DNA of 64,000 nucleotides from an uncultured Flavobacteriaceae bacterium (GCA_943842625.1 CALTCK010000005.1:1-64000); one strand, 5' to 3'; numbered from the stretch's first letter, positions 7,840-15,365 are shown. The notes: generated from the sequence alone by a model not told the origin. A program made the numbers and translations.

Positions 7840-8463
7840 TTAGTTAACACGAACTGCATTAAATTCAATCCTTATGGGAGCGGGTATATCATAATAACCT
7901 GTGTCAAGACTTAAAAAGTAAAGAACCCCTTCATATGTTGCCTTCAAAGTTTCTCCATAATCTAACCCAGTATTTGTTGATGTTGGTTGTGTTCCTAAAT
8001 CTGTAACAAGAATATTTGTAATTACTCCTGTATCTCCCGTTCCATTTTCTTTAAAATTTGTACCAGTACTTGGATAAGAACCAATACTTATTAAATAATC
8101 ATCAATATAATTTCCGAAAAACTTGCCTAATACACCCGTATTACTTCCTAGTTGCGCATCATCAAGAATAAGAAATAAATTCATAGTTTGCCCAGAAATA
8201 TAAGAAACATCGGTTATATCTGAAATAGATAGGGATGTAGCCCATTGGGGTGCTATACCTGTATAACATCTATTTTTTACGCTCCAACTATTTGTGTTTG
8301 ATGTATTACCTTGTACCCTATTTATCACTCCACCAAATTCAACTTCGAAGAAATAGTCAACATTATTACTATTATTTGAATTGTTGTTAGAATTATTACC
8401 GCCATCCTCACCACTACACCCAACGATGAGTACAGTTAAAAAAATATAGAGTAGTTTTTTCAT
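7840..8463 (-). CDS. Predicted lipoprotein with Asn/Ser-rich linker
   Basis: 207 residues. Signal peptide MKKLLYIFLTVLIVGC with lipobox Cys16, then an acidic/Gly start and a low-complexity NNSNNNSNNSNN linker (about residues 23-35) that tethers the mature domain away from the membrane. The mature part is beta-rich with no recognised domain. Separated by 9 nt from the upstream lipoprotein gene (8473-8970) and therefore cotranscribed with it. The signal peptides of the three tandem genes are nearly interchangeable while the mature parts differ. Function unknown; outer-membrane lipoprotein by inference. Confidence 0.8.
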   Translation of the reverse strand: MKKLLYIFLTVLIVGCSGEDGGNNSNNNSNNSNNVDYFFEVEFGGVINRVQGNTSNTNSWSVKNRCYTGIAPQWATSLSISDITDVSYISGQTMNLFLILDDAQLGSNTGVLGKFFGNYIDDYLISIGSYPSTGTNFKENGTGDTGVITNILVTDLGTQPTSTNTGLDYGETLKATYEGVLYFLSLDTGYYDIPAPIRIEFNAVRVN

Positions 8464-8472
8464 TTTGTTTTT

Positions 8473-8970
8473 CTAATTACAAGGAAATTCATCTGGAGCA
8501 ATAGTATAAGTTTCAGATTGTTGTACATCTTGATTTGAAATAAAAAATTCATTTAACAAAGTATTTCCACTACTACTTACAGTACAAGATACAGTTACGG
8601 TATATGAATCAACTCCAAGATCTTCGTTATAAACAACTTGACCCGAGAAAACTATATTATTCTGTTCTTCATTTTGAATTGTGTAAGTAACCTCTCCAAG
8701 TTCAACTCCTGCTTCATTTGTAATGGACGATGGCACTCCAAAGATAATAGTATCACAAAACTCATCATCAAATACAGTTAAACTTGGAGGATCGCTGTAA
8801 AAAGTCAATTTATCAGTTCCGATATCACCAGGGGATTCCGAGTTTAATTTCCAAACTAAACCATCATAAATATTCAAAAACAGTTGATTTACTGCGTCTT
8901 CATTTGAGCTGTCATCAGATGAACAAGCAACGATTAATAAAGCTAAAAATAAATAAGTTAGTTTTTTCAT
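8473..8970 (-). CDS. Small predicted lipoprotein (tandem family member B)
   Basis: 165 residues. Lipoprotein signal MKKLTYLFLALLIVAC, SSDDSS spacer and a mature domain starting NQLFLNIYDGLVW, paralogous to the 7261-7722 protein. Several cysteines in the mature part (e.g. DDEFCDTIIFG, TVSCTVSS, final PCN) suggest disulfides in the periplasm or at the surface. First gene of a two-gene unit with 7840-8463. A PhoB-like direct repeat lies 55 nt upstream of the start codon, at the same distance as in the 7722 and 9900 units. Function unknown. Confidence 0.85.
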   Translation of the reverse strand: MKKLTYLFLALLIVACSSDDSSNEDAVNQLFLNIYDGLVWKLNSESPGDIGTDKLTFYSDPPSLTVFDDEFCDTIIFGVPSSITNEAGVELGEVTYTIQNEEQNNIVFSGQVVYNEDLGVDSYTVTVSCTVSSSGNTLLNEFFISNQDVQQSETYTIAPDEFPCN

Positions 8971-8997
8971 TGTGTTTTGATTGAAAATTTATAATGA

Positions 8998-9043
8998 TAA
9001 AATTAGTAATTATAAATTAAATAACTGATACATAGTTGATACT
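8998..9043 (-). promoter_or_regulatory. Direct-repeat operator plus -7 box upstream of the 8970-7840 unit
   Basis: In gene direction: AGTATCAACTATGTATCAG (9043-9025), a direct repeat of GTATCA with 11-bp period. A 19-nt gap follows, then TAATTTTA (9005-8998), 7 of 8 to TAnnTTTG. Sequence and spacing match the elements at 7748-7793 and 9830-9875. Confidence 0.6.
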
Positions 9044-9121
9044 TCTAAAATAGATGTAAAAAATACCATAAAAAGTGCTTCTAATTATATAATATTTTGC
9101 GTTTTCAAAAAGTAGACATAG

Positions 9122-9152
9122 TTTATAGGTTTTAAAACTTTAACTATATTTG
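9122..9152 (+). promoter_or_regulatory. Promoter of the 9175 SnoaL-like lipoprotein
   Basis: TTTA (9122-9125), 19-nt spacer, TATATTTG (9145-9152): near-perfect Bacteroidota promoter, 22 nt before the start codon. This gene lacks the direct-repeat element of its neighbours. Confidence 0.65.
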
Positions 9153-9174
9153 AAAGAACCAAAACTTAACAAAA

Positions 9175-9684
9175 ATGAAGAAATTATTATTTGCGTTACC
9201 GCTCCTTTTAGTGATAGCTTGTGCACAACAAGAAAAAGCGAGCGAACCCACTAATGGATTTGGGCCTTATGAAGGTCAAAGTGTTTATCTAGGAGATCAA
9301 GCTACTGTCGAGGCTTTTAAAAATCTTGATGTAGCCTGGGGAGCTCGCGACTACGAAACAATGAAAGGAATGATTCAAGATGGAGGAATGTTTGTTTTTG
9401 AAGATGGATTTACTGCAACTACAGGGCAGGAGTTTGTCGATAAAATTGAATTAGAATATCAAGAATCGCTTGAAAAAGAACAAGAATGGGGTTGGAAAAC
9501 AGATTACGCTTTTTCGGTATATCCGAAAGGCTCCGAAGATCCAAAGGCCTTAAATCAAGAGGGACAATGGGTTAACGCTCAATTTACGGGTACCGACGGC
9601 ACCTATATTGAATGGTATCAAATGGTAGATGGGAAACTTAAAATGTGGTACCAAACTAAAGGTAACTACGTGATCCCTGAATAA
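9175..9684 (+). CDS. SnoaL/NTF2-like lipoprotein
   Basis: 169 residues. Lipoprotein signal MKKLLFALPLLLVIAC (Cys16). The mature part has the NTF2-like layout: an N-terminal helix with FKNLDVAWGARDYETMKGMI, strands GMFVFEDGFTATTGQEFV, and a C-terminal strand block ending TYIEWYQMVDGKLKMWYQTKGNY. Such cone-shaped domains bind small hydrophobic ligands or act as enzymes; no catalytic residues can be assigned. Related NTF2-like lipoproteins are encoded at 20658 and 22229. Monocistronic, with a good promoter and a strong terminator. Confidence 0.8.
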   Translation: MKKLLFALPLLLVIACAQQEKASEPTNGFGPYEGQSVYLGDQATVEAFKNLDVAWGARDYETMKGMIQDGGMFVFEDGFTATTGQEFVDKIELEYQESLEKEQEWGWKTDYAFSVYPKGSEDPKALNQEGQWVNAQFTGTDGTYIEWYQMVDGKLKMWYQTKGNYVIPE

Positions 9685-9713
9685 AATAATATACCGCTAC
9701 ACTATAACATTCT

Positions 9714-9739
9714 AAACCTCCGATATCGGAGGTTTTTCT
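9714..9739 (+). terminator. Terminator of the 9175 gene
   Basis: AAACCTCCGAT / ATCGGAGGTTT, a perfect 22-bp palindrome (9714-9735) followed by TTCTT. A stem of up to about nine pairs with a tight loop, 29 nt after the stop codon. Confidence 0.85.
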
Positions 9740-9805
9740 TTGGACTTTTCTGTAATTTATGATAATATTATTAAAGATTTGGTTTTTTTATAGCGTTATT
9801 TCAAA

Positions 9806-9875
9806 TTGATATATCAAGAAAAATATACATGTATCAAAAATGTATCAATTTATTTGTATTTTTTTCTTATGTTAG
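9806..9875 (+). promoter_or_regulatory. Palindrome and direct-repeat operator upstream of the DUF6175 operon
   Basis: TTGATATATCAA palindrome (9806-9817), then TGTATCAAAAATGTATCAA (9830-9848), two direct repeats with 11-bp period. A 19-nt gap follows, then TATGTTAG (9868-9875), 7 of 8 to TAnnTTTG. The TATCAA half-sites start at 9812, 9832 and 9843, i.e. about two turns and one turn apart on one face of the helix. The start codon is 51 nt beyond the repeat. Confidence 0.65.
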
Positions 9876-9899
9876 CTCAAAATTATAATAAACACAAAA

Positions 9900-11159
9900 A
9901 TGAAAAAATTACTATTCCTATTATTAATGGCTCCAATGCTATTATTCGCCCAAGACAAAAACGATTACACTAGAAGTTCCCTTCATCTCCATCTTGTTGA
10001 TGATTTTGACTTTGAGAGTGGTGATTACGTTTTAAAATCCTATCAAAAATTTCACAAAGATCATTTTCCAGAAAATTATAATAATCATTCAATTGATTTA
10101 AATAAAATCCGTTTGGAAAACTGGCAACTGTCAGAGGAGGAAATGGCTGCCGCAGGCAAGAGCAACAACGCGCTTGGCAATGCAATGAGTCAATCTGCTT
10201 CTGGTGCTACTGGTGGTGCTCTAAAAATCCAAGATAATTCTATGGTTAAATTGCAGTTAGACAAATATATAGCTGAGAAAAAGATAGCCCACGAATTAAT
10301 AAAAAAATGGTGGTCAGTTAAGGATGACGGATCTTACAGTAATGCATATATAACCTCTAGGACTCTTGAGAATGAGTCCGTTGAATCAGCAGCATTAACA
10401 GCTGTTCAGGATATGCAAACAGATGTAATAAATAAACTTATCTCCAATACTTTTGTAGTATTTAGTAGATTATATTATGTAAGTAATGCGATACCTGCTG
10501 AAGTTGTAAGGCAAGCTGCATACGCATTAGCTAAGGAATCACCAGAGATGTTAAGAGACGCTGCAATGAAAAAAGCTGATCAAGCATATGAAAAAGCGTC
10601 AGAGGGCTATTCAGTTTGGTCAACTTCTTGGCTTTACAAATTAAATTGGGATCAATCTGTTTTTGATCAATTCATAACAACCATTGAACTTGATGGGGAT
10701 ACTCCGAAAATTAATTTTGAAAAATTAAATGCTCTCAGTTTTAATCTAGAATTTCTAAATCAACAGAAAGCAACTTCATTAGTAACTTTTTCACTTAAAG
10801 AAGAAGATAAAAATAGGACTCAAGACGATATTTTTGATCGTTCAACCATCCGAAATATGGATAAAGTACTTGTAAAACTTCAAAAGAAAAATGATGTTTT
10901 TAAACCAGTATTCCCACTTAGAGATGGATTTGCTTTAGCAGCAGGGACAAAAGAGGGCTTAGAAGGAGATGAAGTATTTGATGTTTTAGAATTCAAAAAA
11001 GGAGAGTACAAAAGCATTGGTACAATGAAGGTAGATAAGAAAAGAATATGGGATAATTCCTTCGAAATTGGAAGGGATGTAGAGCCAGGTCTTACTTATT
11101 TTAAAAAAGGGAGTAAAAAATTTATTCCTGGAATTCATTACGTAAAATTTAAAAAATAA
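9900..11159 (+). CDS. Exported hypothetical protein, first gene of the DUF6175 operon
   Basis: 419 residues, signal peptide MKKLLFLLLMAPMLLFAQ with probable cleavage after Ala17-Gln, so a soluble periplasmic or secreted protein without lipobox. A Gly/Ser/Ala-rich stretch near residues 90-105 (NAMSQSASGATGGALK) separates an N-terminal helical part from a mixed middle. The C-terminal domain (about 270-419) reads as short strands, e.g. DGFALAAGTKEGLEGDEVFDVLEF, reminiscent of a small beta-barrel or SH3-like fold. No enzyme motif is seen. Only 3 nt separate it from the DUF6175 gene; the three genes form one operon behind a direct-repeat promoter. Function not known to me. Confidence 0.85.
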   Translation: MKKLLFLLLMAPMLLFAQDKNDYTRSSLHLHLVDDFDFESGDYVLKSYQKFHKDHFPENYNNHSIDLNKIRLENWQLSEEEMAAAGKSNNALGNAMSQSASGATGGALKIQDNSMVKLQLDKYIAEKKIAHELIKKWWSVKDDGSYSNAYITSRTLENESVESAALTAVQDMQTDVINKLISNTFVVFSRLYYVSNAIPAEVVRQAAYALAKESPEMLRDAAMKKADQAYEKASEGYSVWSTSWLYKLNWDQSVFDQFITTIELDGDTPKINFEKLNALSFNLEFLNQQKATSLVTFSLKEEDKNRTQDDIFDRSTIRNMDKVLVKLQKKNDVFKPVFPLRDGFALAAGTKEGLEGDEVFDVLEFKKGEYKSIGTMKVDKKRIWDNSFEIGRDVEPGLTYFKKGSKKFIPGIHYVKFKK

Positions 11160-11162
11160 TTT

Positions 11163-12608
11163 ATGAAAACTTTAAAAATATTTTTAATTATTTCAATTTT
11201 AATCCCTGTAAATTTAATTGCTCAGTCAAAAAGAGAAGACAGGATTTCACAGGAGAGAACAAGAAATTGGCAATATGAGTCAATTTGCTTTCAATCCGGA
11301 GGTGCTGGCAGTAGTTATTTAGTTCAAATCACTTCTTATGTAGCTGACATAAAACAAGCACAAGCTGCTGCTAAAAGAGATGCTATTCATGCTGTCCTTT
11401 TTAAGGGAATTTCGGGGAATAATTTAGGCTGTACAACTAAAGAACCCGTAATACCTAATGCTGTTTATGAAGATAACTTCCAATATTTTGAGGATTTTTT
11501 CTTCAACTCGCAAGCGTTCAATCAATTTGCAACTATTCCGTCTGGTTCTGCAGAACCAGGTTTTGAAAAATTAAAAAAATCTAAAACGTATAGAATTACC
11601 CACATAGTTTCGGTAAACGTTGAAACTCTTAGAGAAAGACTTGAAGCAGATAAAATTATAGAAGGACTTGGAGATGGACTTGAATCAGCGGGAGGTCCCC
11701 TGCCCATTATTATGGTTTTTCCCTCTGATATATGGATGAATGCAAATGGTTACATGAATAAATTAGATAATCAAGGCGTTACTGTTTACGCTCCAGATTA
11801 TAAAGCTGCACTATTAAATCCTGAATTAGGGACTGCTATGAGAACTCTTGAGGACCTTTTAGGGGAAAGAGGATACAGCCCAGTTAAATTATCTGAAGAA
11901 ATTAAAAAATTAGCAGAGGATGATGCAATTGCAAATTCTGTTGAAGGACGAGATGGTGGTGGTTCTGAAACTTCTATTTTAGAAGATATATTAGCCGTAG
12001 CAAGACCTGATATCCGTTGGGACGTAACTTATACAAAGCAAACTAATGGTATCCAAAATTGGCTTGATTATGGTATAGAGGCCATTGATGCTTATACGGG
12101 TAAAAGATTTGCTGGAGCTGACGACTCAGGGCCAAAATCAATGAGTGCATCTACTTCAGAACTTTTAAGGCAAGCAGTAGCTGATAAAATGGATGATTTC
12201 CTTTCAGAGCATCAAGATCATTTTAATGAAATTATTGAAAAAGGAAGAGAAATATCTTTAGATATTAGAAGGTTCGACAGTTTTGAATATTATTTTAATG
12301 ATGACATTGAGTTTAAAGGAAAAGAAATGGAACTACAATCCTTAATTAGAAGCTATTTAGGTTCTATTGCACGAGATAAAGCTTTTAATTTTAATGCAAC
12401 CGAGAATAAAATCACTGTAAAACAACTTAGAATTGACGTGTCAGAGGAAGTGGAAGATCTATTTGGTGATGGAATGACAACAGAGCCTCTTGATGCATCA
12501 AAATTTGCTGGTAAATTATCTCGTTTTATTAAAAAACAATTTGGCTATCCTTCTAAAGTAGTTCCGAAGGGAGTTGGAGGAGCAATTATATACGTAGGAG
12601 AAAAATAA
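11163..12608 (+). CDS. DUF6175 family exported protein
   Basis: 481 residues with signal peptide MKTLKIFLIISILIPVNLIAQ. Residues 25-165 form an LPP20-like N-terminal region with cysteines in ESICFQSGG and NLGCTTKE. Residues 175-330 carry the DUF6175 signature as I remember it (IIMVFPSDIWMNANGYM, then TVYAPDYKAALLN and LLGERGYSPVKL). A C-terminal domain follows (IRSYLGSIARDKAF ... FIKKQFGYPSKVVP). The architecture recalls outer-membrane assembly or LpoB/FlgT/CsgG-like periplasmic proteins, an inference only. Six nucleotides separate it from the next gene, so the three products are made together. Confidence 0.8.
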   Translation: MKTLKIFLIISILIPVNLIAQSKREDRISQERTRNWQYESICFQSGGAGSSYLVQITSYVADIKQAQAAAKRDAIHAVLFKGISGNNLGCTTKEPVIPNAVYEDNFQYFEDFFFNSQAFNQFATIPSGSAEPGFEKLKKSKTYRITHIVSVNVETLRERLEADKIIEGLGDGLESAGGPLPIIMVFPSDIWMNANGYMNKLDNQGVTVYAPDYKAALLNPELGTAMRTLEDLLGERGYSPVKLSEEIKKLAEDDAIANSVEGRDGGGSETSILEDILAVARPDIRWDVTYTKQTNGIQNWLDYGIEAIDAYTGKRFAGADDSGPKSMSASTSELLRQAVADKMDDFLSEHQDHFNEIIEKGREISLDIRRFDSFEYYFNDDIEFKGKEMELQSLIRSYLGSIARDKAFNFNATENKITVKQLRIDVSEEVEDLFGDGMTTEPLDASKFAGKLSRFIKKQFGYPSKVVPKGVGGAIIYVGEK

Positions 12609-12614
12609 TACATT

Positions 12615-13730
12615 ATGAAAAATATAATTAAATTAGTACTAATCTTAATGGTATCATCTTTGACTGCCCAAAATAATTTAGGGAAAAGTGATGATGTAGC
12701 GAGAATCGCTTTAACCTCATTTATCCCTGACAATATTTTAGAGTCGACACCACATGCTAGAAAGTTATTTATTACCAAGTTAGGACAGATAACAACCCGA
12801 AACGGATTGGGTGGCGCTAAAGGATCAAATAATCGTTTTATAATATCAGGAGATCTTAACGTTGTGACCAAGGATATCTTACCAGGACCTCCAACAAAAC
12901 ATGTAGTTACTATTGAGGTTACCTTAGCTGTTGGTGATGGAATTGACGGGAAGTTATTTGCCTCAGAATACATCGAATTTAAGGGATCAGGAAATTCTGA
13001 AGATAAAGCTTTTATCAGTGCTATAAAAAAAATAAATCCTAGACATAGAGACGTTCAAGCAGTTCTTACTGCTGGTAAAGAAAAGATAATTGAATACTAT
13101 AATGCTAATTGTGACTTTATTTCAAAGGAAGCTCAAACTTTAGCAGATTCACGTGAGTTTGAAAAAGCAATTTTTACACTAAACCAAGTGCCTCAGGTTA
13201 CTAAGGAATGTTATGATAAATCAATGGATATGGCGGTCGTAATCATGAATCAAAAACTTGAATTTGAGTGTCAAGAAAGAATTGCTGAAGCAAAAGCACT
13301 TATATCTGCAAATGATTTTGAAAGCGCATCTCAAGTTTTAAATATGTTCTCCAAAGGTATGGACTGTTACAGTGAAGTAGAAGCGCTTCTAACACAGATT
13401 AACACAGGGATATGTTCCAAATACTTAGGAGAGGCAAAAGGATATTGGGCCAATCGCAATTCCTCAGGTGCTGCCGCTGCACTAGCAAATATAAATGCAT
13501 CTTCTCCATGCTACGCAGAGAGCAGTGCATTAGCTGCTGAAATAGCTGGTCTGCTAGATGAAAGAGAACAACGAGAATGGGATCTTAATTACGAGAAGTA
13601 TAAAGACGACCTCAACATAAGAAATAGAGAATTGGATAATGTAGCAAGTAGAATCAAGGCCGTTAGAGATATTGGAGTAGCCTATGGCGAAAATCAACCT
13701 AAAAAAATCACTTATAAATCCCTATTTTAA
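12615..13730 (+). CDS. Exported protein with LpoB-like N-terminus and three cysteine-paired helical repeats
   Basis: 371 residues, signal peptide MKNIIKLVLILMVSSLTAQ. Residues 25-145 look like an LpoB/CsgG-type alpha-beta domain (ARIALTSFIP ... NRFIISGDLNVVTKD ... VVTIEVTLAVGDG). Residues 166-310 hold three TPR-like helical-hairpin repeats, each with one cysteine at its start and another 32-33 residues later: C166/C199, C219/C251, C267/C299. In an exported protein these would staple each hairpin by a disulfide. The C-terminus (311-371) is charged and probably helical. Last gene of the three-gene operon; a strong terminator follows. No function known to me. Confidence 0.82.
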   Translation: MKNIIKLVLILMVSSLTAQNNLGKSDDVARIALTSFIPDNILESTPHARKLFITKLGQITTRNGLGGAKGSNNRFIISGDLNVVTKDILPGPPTKHVVTIEVTLAVGDGIDGKLFASEYIEFKGSGNSEDKAFISAIKKINPRHRDVQAVLTAGKEKIIEYYNANCDFISKEAQTLADSREFEKAIFTLNQVPQVTKECYDKSMDMAVVIMNQKLEFECQERIAEAKALISANDFESASQVLNMFSKGMDCYSEVEALLTQINTGICSKYLGEAKGYWANRNSSGAAAALANINASSPCYAESSALAAEIAGLLDEREQREWDLNYEKYKDDLNIRNRELDNVASRIKAVRDIGVAYGENQPKKITYKSLF

Positions 13731-13773
13731 ATTGATTTTTTAAAGTTGTAATTTTAATTATTTGTGTTATTAA

Positions 13774-13812
13774 AACAACCCTTTATATTTTTAATATAAA
13801 GGGTTGTTTGTT
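13774..13812 (+). terminator. Strong terminator after the DUF6175 operon (probably bidirectional)
   Basis: AACAACCCTTTATATT (13774-13789), 3-nt loop TTT, AATATAAAGGGTTGTT (13793-13808): 16 perfect base pairs, followed by GTTTG. On the minus strand the stem is followed by TTAAT, so it could also end the leftward LipL32-like gene. Its stem closely resembles that at 6927-6958. Confidence 0.85.
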
Positions 13813-13873
13813 TGTTAGCTTCCAGTGGAAACTCCATAACTCTAGTTTATTTATAGAAAAAGCTTACAAATAG

Positions 13874-14566
13874 TTAATTGTTAATTTGCTCTAAAAGCGC
13901 ACTAATAGTTTTTGCTACTCCAACACCTGGTAATTTTACAGGAGATCCAACCTGTGCTAAAAAGGTACCACTAACCTCTCCTTTCTTGTAAGTAGTAAAA
14001 CCTATTCGATATAGTCCTACAGTAAGAGCTCCCAGAGGATCATTTAAATTACTCTCATATCTTAGTAGAGAATTGTAGCTTCTTCCACCTGGATTTTTTG
14101 GCATTTCACCACTATCATCGTTACGCGCTAGGGTATTCCAATTAGCATTGGCAACTCCTTCTTCACTAATACCTTGTTTTGTGAATATATCCGATCTTTC
14201 TAGTGTTATGTAAGTATCAAAGTAATCGTTAGAATCACTATTTTCGGTATAATCAGCAGATGTAACGATATTTTTTGATTTAATTGTGCCAGCAGGGGAC
14301 ATCATCCTAACTCCTATTTCTGGAGCCACCACTGGAATCCAAACATAAATGTAATAAAACTTTTTACCGTCTTTAATTTCATCTTCTGTTCCTGGAGATG
14401 CGTAACCCATAAATGAAGTGACATCTGTATAAGGAACAGCAATTTTTTTTGGGCCCATTTTTTTTGTGATGGAGCTATTAAAAGTTTTCAATTTTTGAGC
14501 ACTTAACTTTTCTGTCGCGAAAACTAAGATCAACAGAACTAATGATAATTTAAATAAATTTTGCAT
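13874..14566 (-). CDS. LipL32-family surface protein homologue
   Basis: 230 residues. The sequence matches my recollection of the Leptospira surface lipoprotein LipL32 across its core: GKKFYYIYVWIPVVAPEIG (67-85, LipL32 has KKAYYLYVWIPAV), VRMMSP, YFDTYITLERSDI (115-127), YNSLLRY (164-170) and GLYRIGFTTYKKGEVSGTF (184-202). It has an ordinary signal peptide ending LSAQ and no lipobox cysteine, so it is predicted to be secreted or periplasmic and not lipidated. The Asp-rich calcium-binding loop of LipL32 is reduced. It lies 88 nt downstream of the LytTR regulator of the H-NOX operon, same strand. The role of LipL32 itself is uncertain, so no function is assigned. Confidence 0.85.
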   Translation of the reverse strand: MQNLFKLSLVLLILVFATEKLSAQKLKTFNSSITKKMGPKKIAVPYTDVTSFMGYASPGTEDEIKDGKKFYYIYVWIPVVAPEIGVRMMSPAGTIKSKNIVTSADYTENSDSNDYFDTYITLERSDIFTKQGISEEGVANANWNTLARNDDSGEMPKNPGGRSYNSLLRYESNLNDPLGALTVGLYRIGFTTYKKGEVSGTFLAQVGSPVKLPGVGVAKTISALLEQINN

Positions 14567-14654
14567 GATTATTTTTTATAGTTATTATAGATGCAATAAT
14601 TATTAAAAAAAACACAGCAGCAACTGTTTGATCAGCTACTTCTATTTTTTTTAC

Positions 14655-15365
14655 TTAGAGTAGATTTAGCCTTTTCATTAATTCAGGTCTGTTAGACCTG
14701 CTTACGGGAACAATATCTTTTTCGATTAATACACTATTGTCTTCAATATCAATAATTTTATTAATATTAATGATGTATGATCGGTGTATTTTTAAGAACA
14801 TATGATCGGGTAGTTTTTCTTCGATCTTTTTTAAAGTAGAATGTACCGTATAGTTCTTATGGTCGGTTTTCAAATAAATATAATCGCCCTTTGCTTCCAC
14901 CAAATAAATACTTTGAATGTCGATTTTAATTAAACGCTTATTAATGTTTACATAAAAATCATCGCCTGTCTGTTGCTTCTCTTTATCAGTAACAGTAGCA
15001 GTAACTTTTTCGTTAAGTTTTCCTTCTACTTTTTGTATAGACTTTTTAAAACGCTCTGGTTTAATAGGCTTTACAATGTAATCTACGATGCAATCGTACT
15101 CAAATGCTTGGATCGCAAATTCGGCATCAGCCGTTGTTAGGATGATATACGGGGGGTCCTTTAAAGTCCTGATAAAATCAAAGCCGTTAAAATCAGGCAT
15201 ATGGATATCAAGAAATATTAAATCTGTTTTATTTTGATTTAAATATTTAATCGCTTCAATAGCGTTAGAAAATACCTCTACTACATTAAGATTTTTGTAG
15301 CTCGAACATAATTCCCCAATTATAGTTCTAGAAGTAGCTTCATCATCAATAATTATACAATTCAT
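14655..15365 (-). CDS. LytTR-family response regulator
   Basis: 236 residues. An N-terminal receiver (about 1-120) has the acidic pair in IIDDE, phospho-acceptor D53 in FLDIHMPDFNG, a Thr-Thr switch in YIILTTADAEF and the KP motif (VDYIVKPIKPERF). The C-terminal LytTR DNA-binding domain (about 138-236) includes IYLVEAKGDYIYLKT and FLKIHRSYIININKI. It is the last gene of the H-NOX operon and its start ATG overlaps the Hpt stop (shared base at 15365). It is the only DNA-binding output in the operon, hence the likely transcriptional end point. The LipL32-like gene downstream is an obvious candidate target or co-transcribed gene. Confidence 0.92.
   Translation of the reverse strand: MNCIIIDDEATSRTIIGELCSSYKNLNVVEVFSNAIEAIKYLNQNKTDLIFLDIHMPDFNGFDFIRTLKDPPYIILTTADAEFAIQAFEYDCIVDYIVKPIKPERFKKSIQKVEGKLNEKVTATVTDKEKQQTGDDFYVNINKRLIKIDIQSIYLVEAKGDYIYLKTDHKNYTVHSTLKKIEEKLPDHMFLKIHRSYIININKIIDIEDNSVLIEKDIVPVSRSNRPELMKRLNLL

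Noticed and set aside
12545-12973. Leftward 142-codon frame across the DUF6175/third gene junction
   Set aside because: Antisense to two convincing genes with signal peptides; no domain features of its own.
13774-13812. Long inverted repeat as an insertion-sequence end
   Set aside because: The stem is a terminator by position and loop size, and no transposase gene lies nearby.
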